NCBI GenBank assembly: GCA_030949705.1
Contig: JAUZSF010000019.1
Coordinates: forward strand, 62,001-126,000
DNA from: Robiginitomaculum sp.
GTDB taxonomy: Bacteria; Pseudomonadota; Alphaproteobacteria; Caulobacterales; Maricaulaceae
DNA: 64,000 bases
Reading direction: 5' to 3'
Position 1 is the stretch's first letter, and each line of letters opens with the position of its first letter. Under the pieces are notes generated by a model, which did no database searches, had not been told where the DNA came from, and saw nothing but the letters and a program-made list of their open reading frames with translations. This document shows, piece by piece, positions 19,110 to 28,157 of the stretch. The position numbers were made by a program, and so were the translations under genes.

Positions 19110-20540
19110 TTAGGCGGTACCCAGCATCAATTCACGGCGAATGGCCTTCACATCGGCGGCCAGCACCGGGTCAGAGGTCATCAGGCTGGCGATTTGCTTG
19201 TCCGCATGAATGACGGTGGCATGATCCCGGCCTTCAAAACGACCACCAATCATTGGTAAGGAACAGGTGGTCATGTGTTTGGACAAATACATGGCGATCT
19301 GGCGCGGGCGTACAATATTGCGGGTCCGCCGGCGTGATAACAGCTGTTCCAGGCTGAGATCATAATAGGCCGCCACGGCGTTCTGAATTTGCGCAATGCT
19401 GACTTTACGTGAAGGATCACGCATAATATCCCCCAAAATTTCCCGGCATCTGTCTTCATTTACAGGCTGGCCGATCAGGGCCGTACGCGCCAATACGGTA
19501 TTCAAGGCCCCGATCAGCTCGCGCGGATTGGTGCAAATTTCTTCGGCGATCATGTCCAGCACCGCCGATGGAATGGCCAGCCCCCGGTATTCCCGTGACA
19601 ACAGATCAACCCGGCGTTCCAGGATCTGGCGACGCAGGCCCAGACTGCTTTGGCCGATCTCGCAAACCAGTCCGCCGGTAATGCGCGAGAGCAGGCGCGG
19701 GTCCAGACCGCCAAGCGATCCCGGCGCATTATCGGCACTTAACACCACTTGCGCGCCGGCTGAGGTGAGAGCGCTAAGGGTGTGAAAAAATTCATCCTGG
19801 CTGGCGTCCTTGCCACCCATGAATTGCAAATCGTCAATAAGAAGCAGGTCCAAAGCCCGCATTTTTGCCTTGAATTTATGGGTCTGGCGCTCGCGCACCG
19901 CGGAAACAAAATCATAGACGAACTCTTCCGCAGTCAGGAACAGAACCCGTTTTGACGGCTGGACCCATAAAGGGCTGTCCGCAATGGCGCGCAGCAAATG
20001 GGTTTTGCCCACTCCATAGCCGCCATGAACAAAAAACGGATTAAACCCGGCCGTATTGCCCTGGCTGACCTGGCGGGCCACCGCATAGGCAACCTCGTTC
20101 GAGCTATCGATGACAAAATCATCAAAACCGGTATTGGTACTTTTTTGCCCAGGCGGATCAGAAAGCGGGGCCGGTTGTGCAGCATTTGCATCCGCCGAGG
20201 CCCCGGCCTCGGGCATCAATGCCGGCGCGGCGTCGGCCAGTTGTGCGTCGGGGGCATTTTGCCCCTCAACCACCTTCACGAAAATGGCGCGGCCCTGGGG
20301 GTCGAAGGTCTGCCAGGCGCGGGTCAGTTTGCGGCCCAGATTTTCCTGAACCCAGTCCCGACAAAAGGCATTGGGCGCGGCCAGATGAACAGCCTTGCCA
20401 TTGACCTCAACCAGGTGCAGCGGTTTCACCCAGGAGGCGAATTTCTCTGCGCCAATCTCTCTTTGTAAATGCTGGCAGGTCTTGCCCCACAAGATCTGCG
20501 CCGGGGGTATTTGTGCATCGTTATGCCGTCCACCCAACAT
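19110..20540 (-). CDS. dnaA: Chromosomal replication initiator protein DnaA
   Basis: A 476-residue AAA+ initiator. Domain I is at the N-terminus (LWGKTCQHLQREIGAEKFASWVKPL). A variable alanine/proline-rich domain II covers about residues 90-150. Walker A is GGYGVGKTHLL and Walker B is LLLIDDLQF in domain III, with the DNA-binding domain IV at the C-terminus (SRRRTRNIVRPRQIAMYLSKHMTTCSLPMIGGRFEGRDHATVIHA in part). It is the head of the dnaA-dnaN-recF-gyrB cluster. Two CtrA-like half-site pairs and a GATTC site lie upstream. Confidence 0.99.
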   Translation of the reverse strand: MLGGRHNDAQIPPAQILWGKTCQHLQREIGAEKFASWVKPLHLVEVNGKAVHLAAPNAFCRDWVQENLGRKLTRAWQTFDPQGRAIFVKVVEGQNAPDAQLADAAPALMPEAGASADANAAQPAPLSDPPGQKSTNTGFDDFVIDSSNEVAYAVARQVSQGNTAGFNPFFVHGGYGVGKTHLLRAIADSPLWVQPSKRVLFLTAEEFVYDFVSAVRERQTHKFKAKMRALDLLLIDDLQFMGGKDASQDEFFHTLSALTSAGAQVVLSADNAPGSLGGLDPRLLSRITGGLVCEIGQSSLGLRRQILERRVDLLSREYRGLAIPSAVLDMIAEEICTNPRELIGALNTVLARTALIGQPVNEDRCREILGDIMRDPSRKVSIAQIQNAVAAYYDLSLEQLLSRRRTRNIVRPRQIAMYLSKHMTTCSLPMIGGRFEGRDHATVIHADKQIASLMTSDPVLAADVKAIRRELMLGTA

Positions 20541-20601
20541 TTATGTCTCCCCTAAACCCATCTTTGCGTCTCAACCCCTGACGCTTTGCCTAGCCTGCGC
20601 A

Positions 20602-20720
20602 TTAACGCATTGTTATTATGGACAAAATACCCCTGTCACATACGAGTAAACCCGCGTGTGCCACACACAAAACTCATGGAAATGCCGTCGTCCAGGCCCC
20701 CCAAATTAATCATGATTTAG
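20602..20720. promoter_or_regulatory. Two CtrA-like boxes upstream of dnaA
   Basis: TTAA-CGCATTG-TTAT (20602-20616) and TTAA-TCATGAT-TTAG (20706-20720) each match the CtrA consensus TTAA-N7-TTAA with a single mismatch. CtrA represses or activates cell-cycle genes in Alphaproteobacteria. The window also encodes RcdA and TrcR, so the CtrA circuit is probably present. Binding is inferred only. Confidence 0.4.
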
Positions 20721-21123
20721 GCGACGTCAACAAGTCAAAACTGCTGATTCGCTGCATCTTCATGCTTGACAGGCGTTAACCCATTGAAGCGAATTGGTTT
20801 GCGCGTTCATAAAATATTTATATTTTTTTTCATTGACAATCTGATGGGAAAATGCCGCCGAGGGCGGCGATGAACCTGCCTAAAATGCGGGCAAAACCAG
20901 GGGCAAGAAATACACACCAAAACGACCATTTTGTCGCACCTTTGGCCAAGATCTCTGGCAAGGATCGGCGATGATCTGAAAGCCGAAAGATTTCAGCAGG
21001 CTATGGCAGCATAGAAACAAAAATGACGCTTTAGAATGCCCGTTCTGGTAATTTCTTGCGTGGTTTTTTGCGAGAGTTTTTGCATAAAAATGCAAGATTA
21101 TGTTGCGGCCAGTCCAAAAACCA

Positions 21124-21148
21124 ACGCCCCGGTTGAGAACCGGGGCGT
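21124..21148 (-). terminator. Rho-independent terminator of rpsT
   Basis: A perfect 11-base stem ACGCCCCGGTT/AACCGGGGCGT with a 3-base loop, followed on the minus strand by TGGTTTTTGG. It lies about 140 bases beyond the rpsT stop. Confidence 0.85.
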
Positions 21149-21287
21149 GGATATTTTTATACGCGAGTAAAGAGCCAAAAATGAACAAGGTGGCCAGGAA
21201 CAGACCCCGGCCCTGCCATATGAACCCGCTTCAATTGTACTTTCGCCTGACGGCGATTTGAGGAGGGTATAACGCCCTATCGCTTCG

Positions 21288-21551
21288 CTATTTGAGGGCT
21301 TTGACACTGCGGCTGAGGCGGGAGATCTTGCGGGCGGCAGTGTTTTTATGAAACACACCCTTGCCCGCGGCACGCATCAGCTCCGGTTCGGCCACTTGCA
21401 AGGCTGCCTTGGCCGCACTGGCATCACCGGCAACAATCGCTTCTTCTACTTTACGCAAATAGGAACGCACCCGAGAGCGACGCGCGGTGTTAACCGCGGT
21501 GCGGCGGGCGATTTGCCTTACGGCGCGTTTTGCAGAAGTCGTATTGGCCAT
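21288..21551 (-). CDS. rpsT: 30S ribosomal protein S20
   Basis: An 87-residue basic protein binding 16S rRNA. The start is the ATG at 21551 ([17 protein letters not shown]), not an upstream in-frame start. The conserved region NKAA-type motif appears as [18 protein letters not shown] near the C-terminus. rpsT upstream of dnaA is a standard alphaproteobacterial arrangement. A strong hairpin terminator lies downstream. Confidence 0.98.
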   Translation of the reverse strand: MANTTSAKRAVRQIARRTAVNTARRSRVRSYLRKVEEAIVAGDASAAKAALQVAEPELMRAAGKGVFHKNTAARKISRLSRSVKALK

Positions 21552-21659
21552 TTTTATTTCCGTACTATGTGATCGCGCCCCATGGCGCATACCTTTATCC
21601 AAGGCGTGGGCGTATAGCCGTAGGCTGTGCAGACGTCAACACTTGCCCGGCCGCAAAAG

Positions 21660-22436
21660 TCAGCGGTTTTTAAAGTGCGGGGTGCGCTTTTCCACAAAAG
21701 CGGCCATGCCTTCCTTTTGGTCTTCCAATGTGAACTGGGATTGAAAGACGCGCCGCTCGAACCGGATACCCTGGCTTAGGGTGGTTTCAAAGGCCGTATT
21801 GATGGCCTCTTTGGTCATCATGGCGATGGGCAGGATTTGTCGGCAATGCTGGTGGCGGTTTTCATGGCTTCCTCTGCCAGATCATCCACCGGCACAACGC
21901 GGCTGACCAGACCGGCGCGTTCCGCCTCGGCTGCATCCATCATCCGCCCGGTCAGGCACAACTCCATCGCCTTGGCCTTGCCAATGGCCCGGGGCAGACG
22001 CTGGGTACCGCCAGAGCCAGGCATGACGCCCAGATTGATCTCCGGCTGGCCAAATTTGGCATTCTCGGCGGCAATGATGAAATCGCACATCATGGCAATT
22101 TCACAGCCGCCCCCCAGGGCATAGCCCGATACGGCGGCAATGATCGGTTTTTTAAAGCGCGACACCGCTTCCCCAGGTCTTGGCAAAGGGGTCGTTGATA
22201 TAAAGATCAACAAAACTGCCTTCCTGAAGCTCTTTAATGTCTGCCCCGGCGGCAAAGGCTTTTTTCGATCCGGTCAGGACCACGCAGCCAATCCCCTCAT
22301 CGCCTTCAAAAGCCGTCAGGGCTTCGTCCAGTTCGCTGGTCAATTGTGCACATAGCGCGTTCAAGGCTTCTGGTCGGTTCAAGGTGATCAGGCCAACCCG
22401 TCCTTCTGTGCTCACTTGCAGTGTTTCAAATGCCAT
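21660..22436 (-). CDS. Enoyl-CoA hydratase, frameshifted twice
   Basis: A crotonase-superfamily enzyme that hydrates enoyl-CoA in fatty-acid oxidation. Three frames join to give about 258 residues. The N-terminal part ([36 protein letters not shown]) continues as [30 protein letters not shown] if one G is removed from TGGGG near 22174-22180. The C-terminal part ([26 protein letters not shown] to HFKNR) is reached by adding one base near 21830-21838. Catalytic glutamates are in GQPEI and the oxyanion loop is GGGCE. The position next to rpsT-dnaA is conserved in Alphaproteobacteria. The breaks are likely sequencing errors. Confidence 0.9.
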
Positions 22437-22616
22437 ACCCAAGGCTCCGGTTTTATTTCCAAACAGTTGTTTCAGGCTCTATGGCCCATTTTGGCGCTGA
22501 CATAGCGCAGGAAGCGGCCCGCGTCACCCTTTTCACGCACGGCTTTCACGTTTTGACCATGTGCAAAAAAATAAAGAGACCAACGAATATGCGCTCTTTC
22601 TTTCAGGTCAGGTCTT

Positions 22617-22823
22617 TTAGGCGATAATGTCTGGGGTGAGTTGAATTTCCAGCTTGTGAATCTGGTCCTTCAGGGCCAGTTTGCGCTTTTTCAGACGGGC
22701 GATTTTAAGCTGGTCCTGGGTGCGGGCGGCGATCAGCGCATCAATAGCAGCGTCAAGATCACGGTGCTCTTCGCTAAGCACAGTCAAACGGGCGCGAATG
22801 GTCTCGTCACCATTAAAACTCAT
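22617..22823 (-). CDS. YdcH/DUF465 family small coiled-coil protein
   Basis: A 68-residue predicted coiled coil starting at the ATG at 22823 (MSFNGDETIRARLTVLSEEHRDLDAAIDAL). The DUF465 pattern H-R-x-L-D-x-x-I followed by I-x-x-L-K-K-x-K-L-x-L-K-D-x-I is clear. The function of the family is unknown. A second, divergent family member starts 184 bases away at 23007. Confidence 0.85.
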   Translation of the reverse strand: MSFNGDETIRARLTVLSEEHRDLDAAIDALIAARTQDQLKIARLKKRKLALKDQIHKLEIQLTPDIIA

Positions 22824-23006
22824 GCACGTGCCCCTCAATGCTTCGGCGGTGCGAACCCGGAAGTAAGCATGCCGATTCACAGCGTCAATGGTATTATGGG
22901 CGCAAAGAACGCGGGCACGCAAGACTTCATTCATCCTGCGGCAACTTGTGAAGTGACGTGGGGATGATTATGTGGCATGATAGGTCGTTAATTACAGGAG
23001 GAGCCT

Positions 23007-23174
23007 ATGGCTGTGGATGCGCGTATTCGCGAATTGGGAAATCGTCACTCTCACCTTGAAGATGAAATCGAAAGAGAACTTAAACGCCCTGCCCATGATC
23101 CATTGCACATATCGGACCTGAAAAAACAAAAACTCAGACTTAAAGAAGAAATGCAGACCCTGCGACAGACCTAG
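23007..23174 (+). CDS. YdcH/DUF465-like small protein
   Basis: A 55-residue helical protein (starting MAVDARIRELGNRH, ending MQTLRQT) with an excellent ribosome site AGGAGG seven bases before the ATG. It shows the DUF465 layout in short form: R-H-S-H-L-E-D-E-I near residue 15 and D-L-K-K-Q-K-L-R-L-K-E-E-M near residue 40. It is divergent from the other DUF465 gene at 22823, giving a head-to-head pair. The function is unknown. Confidence 0.8.
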   Translation: MAVDARIRELGNRHSHLEDEIERELKRPAHDPLHISDLKKQKLRLKEEMQTLRQT

Positions 23175-23266
23175 CGACCATACACCTAGCCTCCGCCGTC
23201 ACTTGCTTTTATAAGCCGGGGATAACCTGACACTTTGTCGGGAAGATCCAGCGTATGAGGGAAAAC

Positions 23267-24070
23267 ATGGCGGACGAACGGGTTGTAATTGTCACCGGAG
23301 CATCCAAGGGCATTGGTCTGGCCTGTGCCCGGCGCTTTGCCGAGGAAAAATGCCATCTGGTGCTGGCCGATATTGATATTGAGGCCGGCAAAGAAGCCGC
23401 CGAAGATCTGGGGGCCGCCAATGGCAAGGCCCTGTTTGTCGACTGCAATGTGGCCGATCCGTTATCGGTGCGCAATCTGTTTGCCGAAACGCGCTCTGCC
23501 TTTGGGCGTGTGGATGTGCTGATCAACAATGCCGGCATGGTGCGGCCCGGCAATATACTGGACCTGGGCATCGATGATTTTGACGCGGTGTTGGGGGTCA
23601 ATTTGCGCGGCGCATTTTTGGTGGCCCGCGAGGCAGCCAGACAAATGGTGGCCCAGATCGCCGAAGCCGAAGGGCGCGCCGGCGAGGCGCGGCGCCGCTA
23701 TGCCATTATCAATATGTCTTCGGTCAATGCGGTGATGGCCATAGAGAACCAGATTGCCTATGTGATGTCCAAAGGCGGTATGAACCAGATGACCAAGGCC
23801 ATGGCCCTGGCACTGGCCCCCCATGGCATTCGCGTCAATGCCATCGGGCCGGGCAGCATCAATACCGAGGTTCTGAAATCGGTAGCCGACAATCCCGAGG
23901 CCCGGCGCAAAATATTAAGCCGCACCCCGCTGGGCCATATTGGCGATCCGGACGAAATCGCCGGAATCGCCAGTTTTCTGGCCAGCAAGGATGCCAGCTA
24001 TATTACCGGCCAGTGCCTCTATGCCGACGGTGGTCGGCTGGCCCTGAACTATACGGTAGATGTGGATTAG
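23267..24070 (+). CDS. Short-chain dehydrogenase/reductase
   Basis: A 267-residue NAD(P)-dependent oxidoreductase. The TGASKGIG cofactor loop is near residue 12, NNAG near residue 89, the catalytic serine in NMSSVNA and Y-x-x-x-K in YVMSKGG. The start at 23267 (MADERVV) is supported by GAGG six bases upstream. An acidic residue after the second strand (ADIDIEAG) favours NAD over NADP. The substrate cannot be read from the sequence. It is convergent with trcR. Confidence 0.93.
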   Translation: MADERVVIVTGASKGIGLACARRFAEEKCHLVLADIDIEAGKEAAEDLGAANGKALFVDCNVADPLSVRNLFAETRSAFGRVDVLINNAGMVRPGNILDLGIDDFDAVLGVNLRGAFLVAREAARQMVAQIAEAEGRAGEARRRYAIINMSSVNAVMAIENQIAYVMSKGGMNQMTKAMALALAPHGIRVNAIGPGSINTEVLKSVADNPEARRKILSRTPLGHIGDPDEIAGIASFLASKDASYITGQCLYADGGRLALNYTVDVD

Positions 24071-24078
24071 AAGTCGGC

Positions 24079-24816
24079 TCAGGCCTCTTCGGGCTTTTCC
24101 TTGAAGGCACCGAAAACCGAAGCCGCATCGACCGGCTTGCTGGCCATTTCGCGCATTTTCTCGTCTTCATCCGCCACGGCCTTTTCTGTAGCAGCGGTTT
24201 CCGCAGCCGTTTCGGCGGCGGTTTCAGCAGCAGCGCGCAGGGTATCCAGGTCTTCGCCGCGTTCCAGCGCCGCTTTTTCATCCATTTTGCGTTTCTTGGC
24301 ACTGGCCTTGGCCACCACCGCATCCAGATCAATCTGGCTGCACAGCGCCAGGCTGACCGGGTCAACGGGCTTGATATTGCTGCTGTTCCAGTGTGTGCGG
24401 GTGCGTACCGCCTCGATGGTGGTTTTGGTGGTGCCGATCAGCTTGCCGATCTGGGCGTCCGACACTTCGGGGTGATTGCGAATCATCCAGGCAATGGCGT
24501 CCGGGCGTTCCTGACGGCGAGACAGCGGCGTATAGCGCGGTCCGCGGCGCTTTTGCACCATTTTATCGGCATGCTTGGGGGTGACCGCCTGCATATCATA
24601 GCTGGGATCGGCCTCGGCCTTTTCAATCTCCTCGCGGGTCAATTGCCCCGCGCCAATGGGGTCCAGCCCGCGCACCCCGGCGGCCACATCACCATCGGCA
24701 ATGCCTTTGACCTCAAGGGCATGCAATTCGCAAAACCGGGCTATCTGGTCAAAGCTCAGCGAGGTATTGTCGATCAGCCAAACGGCCGTGGCCTTGGGCA
24801 TCAGGATACTGGCCAT
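24079..24816 (-). CDS. trcR: Cell cycle transcriptional regulator TrcR (DUF1013)
   Basis: A 245-residue protein with the DUF1013 family start MASILMPKATAVWLIDNTSLSFDQIARFC and the conserved core ITHNHPEVSDAQIGKLIGTTKTTI-like region (here RNHPEVSDAQIGKLIGTTKT). TrcR is a cell-cycle-linked regulator found essentially only in Alphaproteobacteria. The C-terminal third is acidic and contains a short AETA tandem repeat (about residues 198-210). The start is preceded by the GGAGAGA stretch. Confidence 0.9.
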   Translation of the reverse strand: MASILMPKATAVWLIDNTSLSFDQIARFCELHALEVKGIADGDVAAGVRGLDPIGAGQLTREEIEKAEADPSYDMQAVTPKHADKMVQKRRGPRYTPLSRRQERPDAIAWMIRNHPEVSDAQIGKLIGTTKTTIEAVRTRTHWNSSNIKPVDPVSLALCSQIDLDAVVAKASAKKRKMDEKAALERGEDLDTLRAAAETAAETAAETAATEKAVADEDEKMREMASKPVDAASVFGAFKEKPEEA

Positions 24817-24830
24817 TATTCTCTCTCCAT

Positions 24831-24860
24831 AAAAAAAGCCCGGCGCGCGAGGCGTCGGGC
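24831..24860 (-). terminator. Rho-independent terminator of the quinone oxidoreductase gene
   Basis: On the minus strand a stem of GCCCGACG/CGCCGGGC type is followed by seven T. It lies between the quinone oxidoreductase stop and the trcR start, so trcR needs its own promoter or readthrough. Confidence 0.75.
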
Positions 24861-24950
24861 GGACGTCTTGCCGGTTTGACCTTCACTCTTAAAATCAAAC
24901 CTGTTGGCACTGATATAGTCGCCTTTTGCGCATAAGAAAACACCCCCCCA

Positions 24951-25919
24951 TCAGGGAATCAGCAGCAGCTTTCCCTTGTGCACCCCCGATTCAAGATAGG
25001 CATGGGCTTTGGCGGCCTCGCAAAGCGCAAAAGTTTGGTCAATTACCGGGGCAAGCTTACCGGCGGCCACCCATGGCCACACCTGTTTTTCAACCGCCCG
25101 GCAAAGCGCTGCCTTGGCCGCAAGGCTGAGCGGCCGCAAGGTCGAGCCCATGATATGCAAGTGTTTTTGCAAAACCGGGATCAGGTTGATCCTGGCCTCA
25201 TAGCCACCCAGAAAGGCAATCAGCGCCAACCGGCCACCGGGGTTCAACGCGGCGATATTCCCTTCCAGAAATTCGCCTCCCACCATGTCCAGCACCACAT
25301 CAACGCCGCCCGCCTCGCGGGCAATGGCGGCAAAGTCTTCTTTTTGCGTGTTGATGACGATATCAGCACCCAGCGCCCGGCCAAAAGCGGCTTTGTCATC
25401 ATGGCGCGCTGTGGCGATCACCCGGGCCCCATGGGCCTTGGCCATTTGAATGGCAGTGGTGCCAATGCCGCTGGTGGCGCCGTGCACCAACAGGGTTTCA
25501 CCGGGTTTAAGCCCCGCCTTGGCAAACACATTCTGCCAGACGGTCAGCACCGTTTCGGGCAAGGCGGCCGCATCGCGCAAGGAAATACCTTTGGGAGCGG
25601 CCATCACACTGCCCGCATCGACCAGCACATAGTCGGCATAGCCCCCACCATGGGTCAGCGCACAGACCGCCTCGCCAACCTGCCAGGTTTTTACCCCTGC
25701 CCCCAGCGCCTCAATATGGCCCGACACCTCCAGCCCCAGCCCCGGATTGGCGTCCGGCGGCGGCGGGTAGAGACCAAGGCGTTGCAACACATCGGGACGA
25801 TTAATGCCGGCAGCCAGCACCTTGATCAGCACCTGGTTTTCACTAGGCACGGGCATGGGAACCTCCTGGCATTTCAGCACATCGGCATCGCCCGGCTGGT
25901 CAAACACTATCGCACGCAT
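24951..25919 (-). CDS. NAD(P)H quinone oxidoreductase (zeta-crystallin/PIG3 type)
   Basis: A 322-residue medium-chain reductase without the zinc-binding cysteines of alcohol dehydrogenases. The start at 25919 (MRAIVFDQPGDADVL) is preferred over an upstream in-frame ATG. The core shows NRPDVLQRLGLYPPPP, GLEVSGHIEALG and the NADPH loop VHGATSGIGTTAIQMAKAHGA. This matches the PIG3-like quinone oxidoreductase subgroup. A hairpin terminator follows. Confidence 0.94.
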   Translation of the reverse strand: MRAIVFDQPGDADVLKCQEVPMPVPSENQVLIKVLAAGINRPDVLQRLGLYPPPPDANPGLGLEVSGHIEALGAGVKTWQVGEAVCALTHGGGYADYVLVDAGSVMAAPKGISLRDAAALPETVLTVWQNVFAKAGLKPGETLLVHGATSGIGTTAIQMAKAHGARVIATARHDDKAAFGRALGADIVINTQKEDFAAIAREAGGVDVVLDMVGGEFLEGNIAALNPGGRLALIAFLGGYEARINLIPVLQKHLHIMGSTLRPLSLAAKAALCRAVEKQVWPWVAAGKLAPVIDQTFALCEAAKAHAYLESGVHKGKLLLIP

Positions 25920-25994
25920 GGTGGCCTCGTTTTTTGTGGACTGGCGCAATATCGCCCTGCGCGTTAAAATAGGCCGTGATTGTGGGAGCAGGCA

Positions 25995-26183
25995 ATGTTT
26001 GATGAGGAAAAACCAAGACCCAAAGGTGAAATTGTATTGGGCGAGGATTTGTATGATTTTTCGGTTGAGGAGCTATCGGCGCGCATTTTGGCGCTGGAGG
26101 TCGAAATCAAACGGGTGGAGAATGCGCGCCAGGAAAAACGCCAGGGACTGGACGCAGCGGCGGCAATCTTTGGAAAATCTTAG
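25995..26183 (+). CDS. DUF1192 family small protein
   Basis: A 62-residue protein starting MFDEEKPRPKGEIVLGEDLYDFSVEEL and continuing as an amphipathic helix (RILALEVEIKRVENARQEK) with a terminal AAAIFGK. This matches DUF1192, a small alphaproteobacterial family of unknown role. It runs divergently from the quinone oxidoreductase and lies upstream of rcdA. Confidence 0.87.
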   Translation: MFDEEKPRPKGEIVLGEDLYDFSVEELSARILALEVEIKRVENARQEKRQGLDAAAAIFGKS

Positions 26184-26207
26184 GGTCTGTGGACGTTAAT
26201 TCCCTAT

Positions 26208-26212
26208 GATTC
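26208..26212. promoter_or_regulatory. GATTC (CcrM-type GANTC) site upstream of rcdA
   Basis: A single GANTC site about 100 bases before the rcdA start. CcrM methylation of such sites times cell-cycle promoters in Alphaproteobacteria. One site alone is weak evidence. Confidence 0.3.
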
Positions 26213-26315
26213 GGTTCTAGTAAGGGATAACCTCAATGCAGGCGGGCATGACCAGAAACGGCAAGACCTTTGCATTACCCCCTCTGGAAACTGCTATAGT
26301 GATGCGAGATGAGAC

Positions 26316-26810
26316 ATGAGTGAAGACCTTTTTGCTGCCCATTTAGGCGATTTCGCCGCCTCTGAGCTGTTCAAGCGCACATTTCGCGAAGGCATGGACC
26401 TGGTCGAGGAAACCGCCGCCTATCTGGATGGCCCGGGCCGCGAAGAATCCCGCGCTTTGTCCCGCTCTGGGGCACTGGCCTATGCCGGTGAAAGCATGCG
26501 CCTGACCACCCGCCTGATGCAGGTGGCGTCATGGTTGCTGGTGCAACGGGCCGTCAAAGAGAATGAAATGAGCGCCACCGACGCCCGCGCCGATAAATAC
26601 CGCATCAATGAAGTAAATTTAAGCACAAGCCTGGCCGGCTCACAGGAACTGCCCGCCGCCTTGCAGGATCTGATCGTTCGCGCCGGTCGCATATACGAGC
26701 GCACCCGCCGCCTGGACGAGAAACTCTATGGCGACGCACAGGAAAACACCGGTGCCCGCGCCGTTTCCGATCAGTTAAATCGCTTGAATGCCGCCTTTGG
26801 TGGCAGCTAG
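26316..26810 (+). CDS. rcdA: Regulator of CtrA degradation RcdA (DUF1465)
   Basis: A 164-residue helical protein matching DUF1465, the RcdA family. It starts MSEDLFAAHLGDFAASELFKRTFREGMDLVEETAAYLDG and contains the long helix MRLTTRLMQVASWLLVQRAVKENEMS. In Caulobacter RcdA helps deliver CtrA to ClpXP at the G1-S transition. Its presence here supports a CtrA-governed cell cycle. The protein is full length. Confidence 0.9.
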   Translation: MSEDLFAAHLGDFAASELFKRTFREGMDLVEETAAYLDGPGREESRALSRSGALAYAGESMRLTTRLMQVASWLLVQRAVKENEMSATDARADKYRINEVNLSTSLAGSQELPAALQDLIVRAGRIYERTRRLDEKLYGDAQENTGARAVSDQLNRLNAAFGGS

Positions 26811-26836
26811 GCGGCCATACCGCCTAAACCCAAAGC

Positions 26837-27058
26837 CTAGCTGACAAAGCCTTTGAACTTGTCTTTAAAGCGGCTGAGGCGGCCACCACGGTCAATCAGG
26901 TGCTGATTGCCACCGGTCCATGCCGGGTGGGTTTTTGAATCAATGTCCAGGTTAAGCGTATCACCCTCTTTCCCATAGGTAGAACGGGTCTGATAGGTGG
27001 TGCCATCGGTCATGACGACATTGATCATGTGATAGTCTGGGTGAATGTCTTTTTTCAT
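26837..27058 (-). CDS. rpmE: 50S ribosomal protein L31
   Basis: A 73-residue ribosomal protein starting [22 protein letters not shown] at 27058. The TGG(N)[17 protein letters not shown] segment is conserved. It lacks the zinc-binding cysteines, so it is the C-minus, zinc-independent form. It is convergent with rcdA. Confidence 0.96.
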   Translation of the reverse strand: MKKDIHPDYHMINVVMTDGTTYQTRSTYGKEGDTLNLDIDSKTHPAWTGGNQHLIDRGGRLSRFKDKFKGFVS

Positions 27059-27441
27059 CGGCTTTTTCCGCAAAATCTGGCGTCACAGACGCAAATGCGC
27101 CCGCAAGAAGCGCGGCTTATACCCCTGCGGGCAGGCAAGGGCAAGCGCGATTGGCTGCAAAATGTGGGTGAAAAAAGGAATCCTTGTCCAAGACTCCCCC
27201 GCCCGCATTATGGATGCAAACCCCGTGCATCACCCCAGTCCCGTGCCAGGGGCTATGGTGACATAACAGCGTACAATGATGCCCGGATAAAACTTAGTTT
27301 TTCCTTCGATGATGTGGATTTGGTTTGGTGATTGTCACCGCAATGGTAATTTCCGTACCTCTAAGTCAATTTTCTTGACACGGGGAAAGCTTTTTGCCTC
27401 TGTACTCTCGCCTTTTACAACCCTTAAAAAGTTCCCCTGCT
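27059..27441. other. Intergenic interval without a supported gene
   Basis: This interval holds the rpmE promoter on one side and the upstream region of the LysE-type gene on the other. Composition becomes AT-richer toward the LysE gene. TTGACA at 27375 is -35-like, but no good -10 follows at normal spacing. I see no gene or RNA here. Confidence 0.4.
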
Positions 27442-28065
27442 ATGCATATAGAAATAAACCTGCCACTGATTCTCCTTGCAGCACTTGTGACCATGGCCAG
27501 CCCCGGCCCAGCAACGCTTGCGATTGCCGGAACATCAATGTCGTCCGGGAGAGTGTCGGGATTATCCTTGGCATCGGGCATCACAACAGGCTCGTTTATT
27601 TGGTCTGTTCTAGCCGCCCTTGGGCTGGGCGCCATTATGCTAGCGAACGCCTGGGTGTTCGAATTGATCCGGTATTTTGGGGCAGCGTATCTAATGTTTC
27701 TTGCTTTTAAGTCTGGGCGTTCGGCTCTTTCCAAGAAAAACATGCCCATTCAATCCATGACGGGAACCCGGTCAACGTTATTTAGAAAAGGGCTGTTGCT
27801 CCACCTCACTAATCCAAAAGCCATCCTATTCTTCGGGTCGCTCTACTCTCTTGGCGTTCCTGCGGGTTCATCTATGTACGAATTGATAATGGTGATTATA
27901 TCTGTAGGGTTTCAAGGGTTTATAATTTTTCATGGATATGCGATCTTGTTTTCTTCAAACGCTATGACACGGGTATATCTGAGCCTACGGCGTTGGTTCG
28001 AAGGCATTTTTGCTATAGGATTTGGTGCAGCCAGCATTAAAATTCTTACCACAAAAGTGCAGTGA
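27442..28065 (+). CDS. LysE/RhtB family amino acid exporter
   Basis: A 207-residue inner-membrane exporter with the family start MHIEINLPLILLAALVTMASPGPATLAIAGTS, where the PGPA motif is diagnostic, and a second conserved stretch HLTNPKAILFFGSL (about residues 134-147). Six hydrophobic segments are visible. The codon use is AT-richer than in most neighbours, so recent acquisition is possible. The substrate could be an amino acid or homoserine lactone and cannot be predicted. It is adjacent to the ccdAB cassette. Confidence 0.9.
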   Translation: MHIEINLPLILLAALVTMASPGPATLAIAGTSMSSGRVSGLSLASGITTGSFIWSVLAALGLGAIMLANAWVFELIRYFGAAYLMFLAFKSGRSALSKKNMPIQSMTGTRSTLFRKGLLLHLTNPKAILFFGSLYSLGVPAGSSMYELIMVIISVGFQGFIIFHGYAILFSSNAMTRVYLSLRRWFEGIFAIGFGAASIKILTTKVQ

Positions 28066-28157
28066 TAACGGATACTTTGTGCATCGATGCCATAATATTA
28101 CGGTGTATAATCGTAATTGTTTCTCCATACCGTCAGCGACTTGGGATTGAACATCTC

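Larger units (their letters stand above)
20541..21287. other. dnaA upstream region; no gene or clear origin seen
   Basis: This 750-base interval between dnaA and rpsT holds the dnaA promoter, an AT-rich stretch (about 20805-20835) and the rpsT terminator (21124-21148). I searched for consensus DnaA boxes (TTATCCACA) and saw none, only a two-mismatch TTATGGACA at 20614-20622, so I do not call it oriC. Two TTAA-N7-TTAN elements (20602-20616 and 20706-20720) resemble CtrA boxes, and GATTC at 20746 is a potential CcrM methylation site. Confidence 0.5.

Noticed and set aside
20880-21188. A 102-codon open frame upstream of dnaA
   Set aside because: It runs through the rpsT terminator hairpin and lacks a ribosome site or any recognisable protein pattern.
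20541-21287. Chromosomal origin oriC
   Set aside because: No cluster of consensus DnaA boxes is visible, only a two-mismatch site, so AT-richness and dnaA adjacency are not enough.
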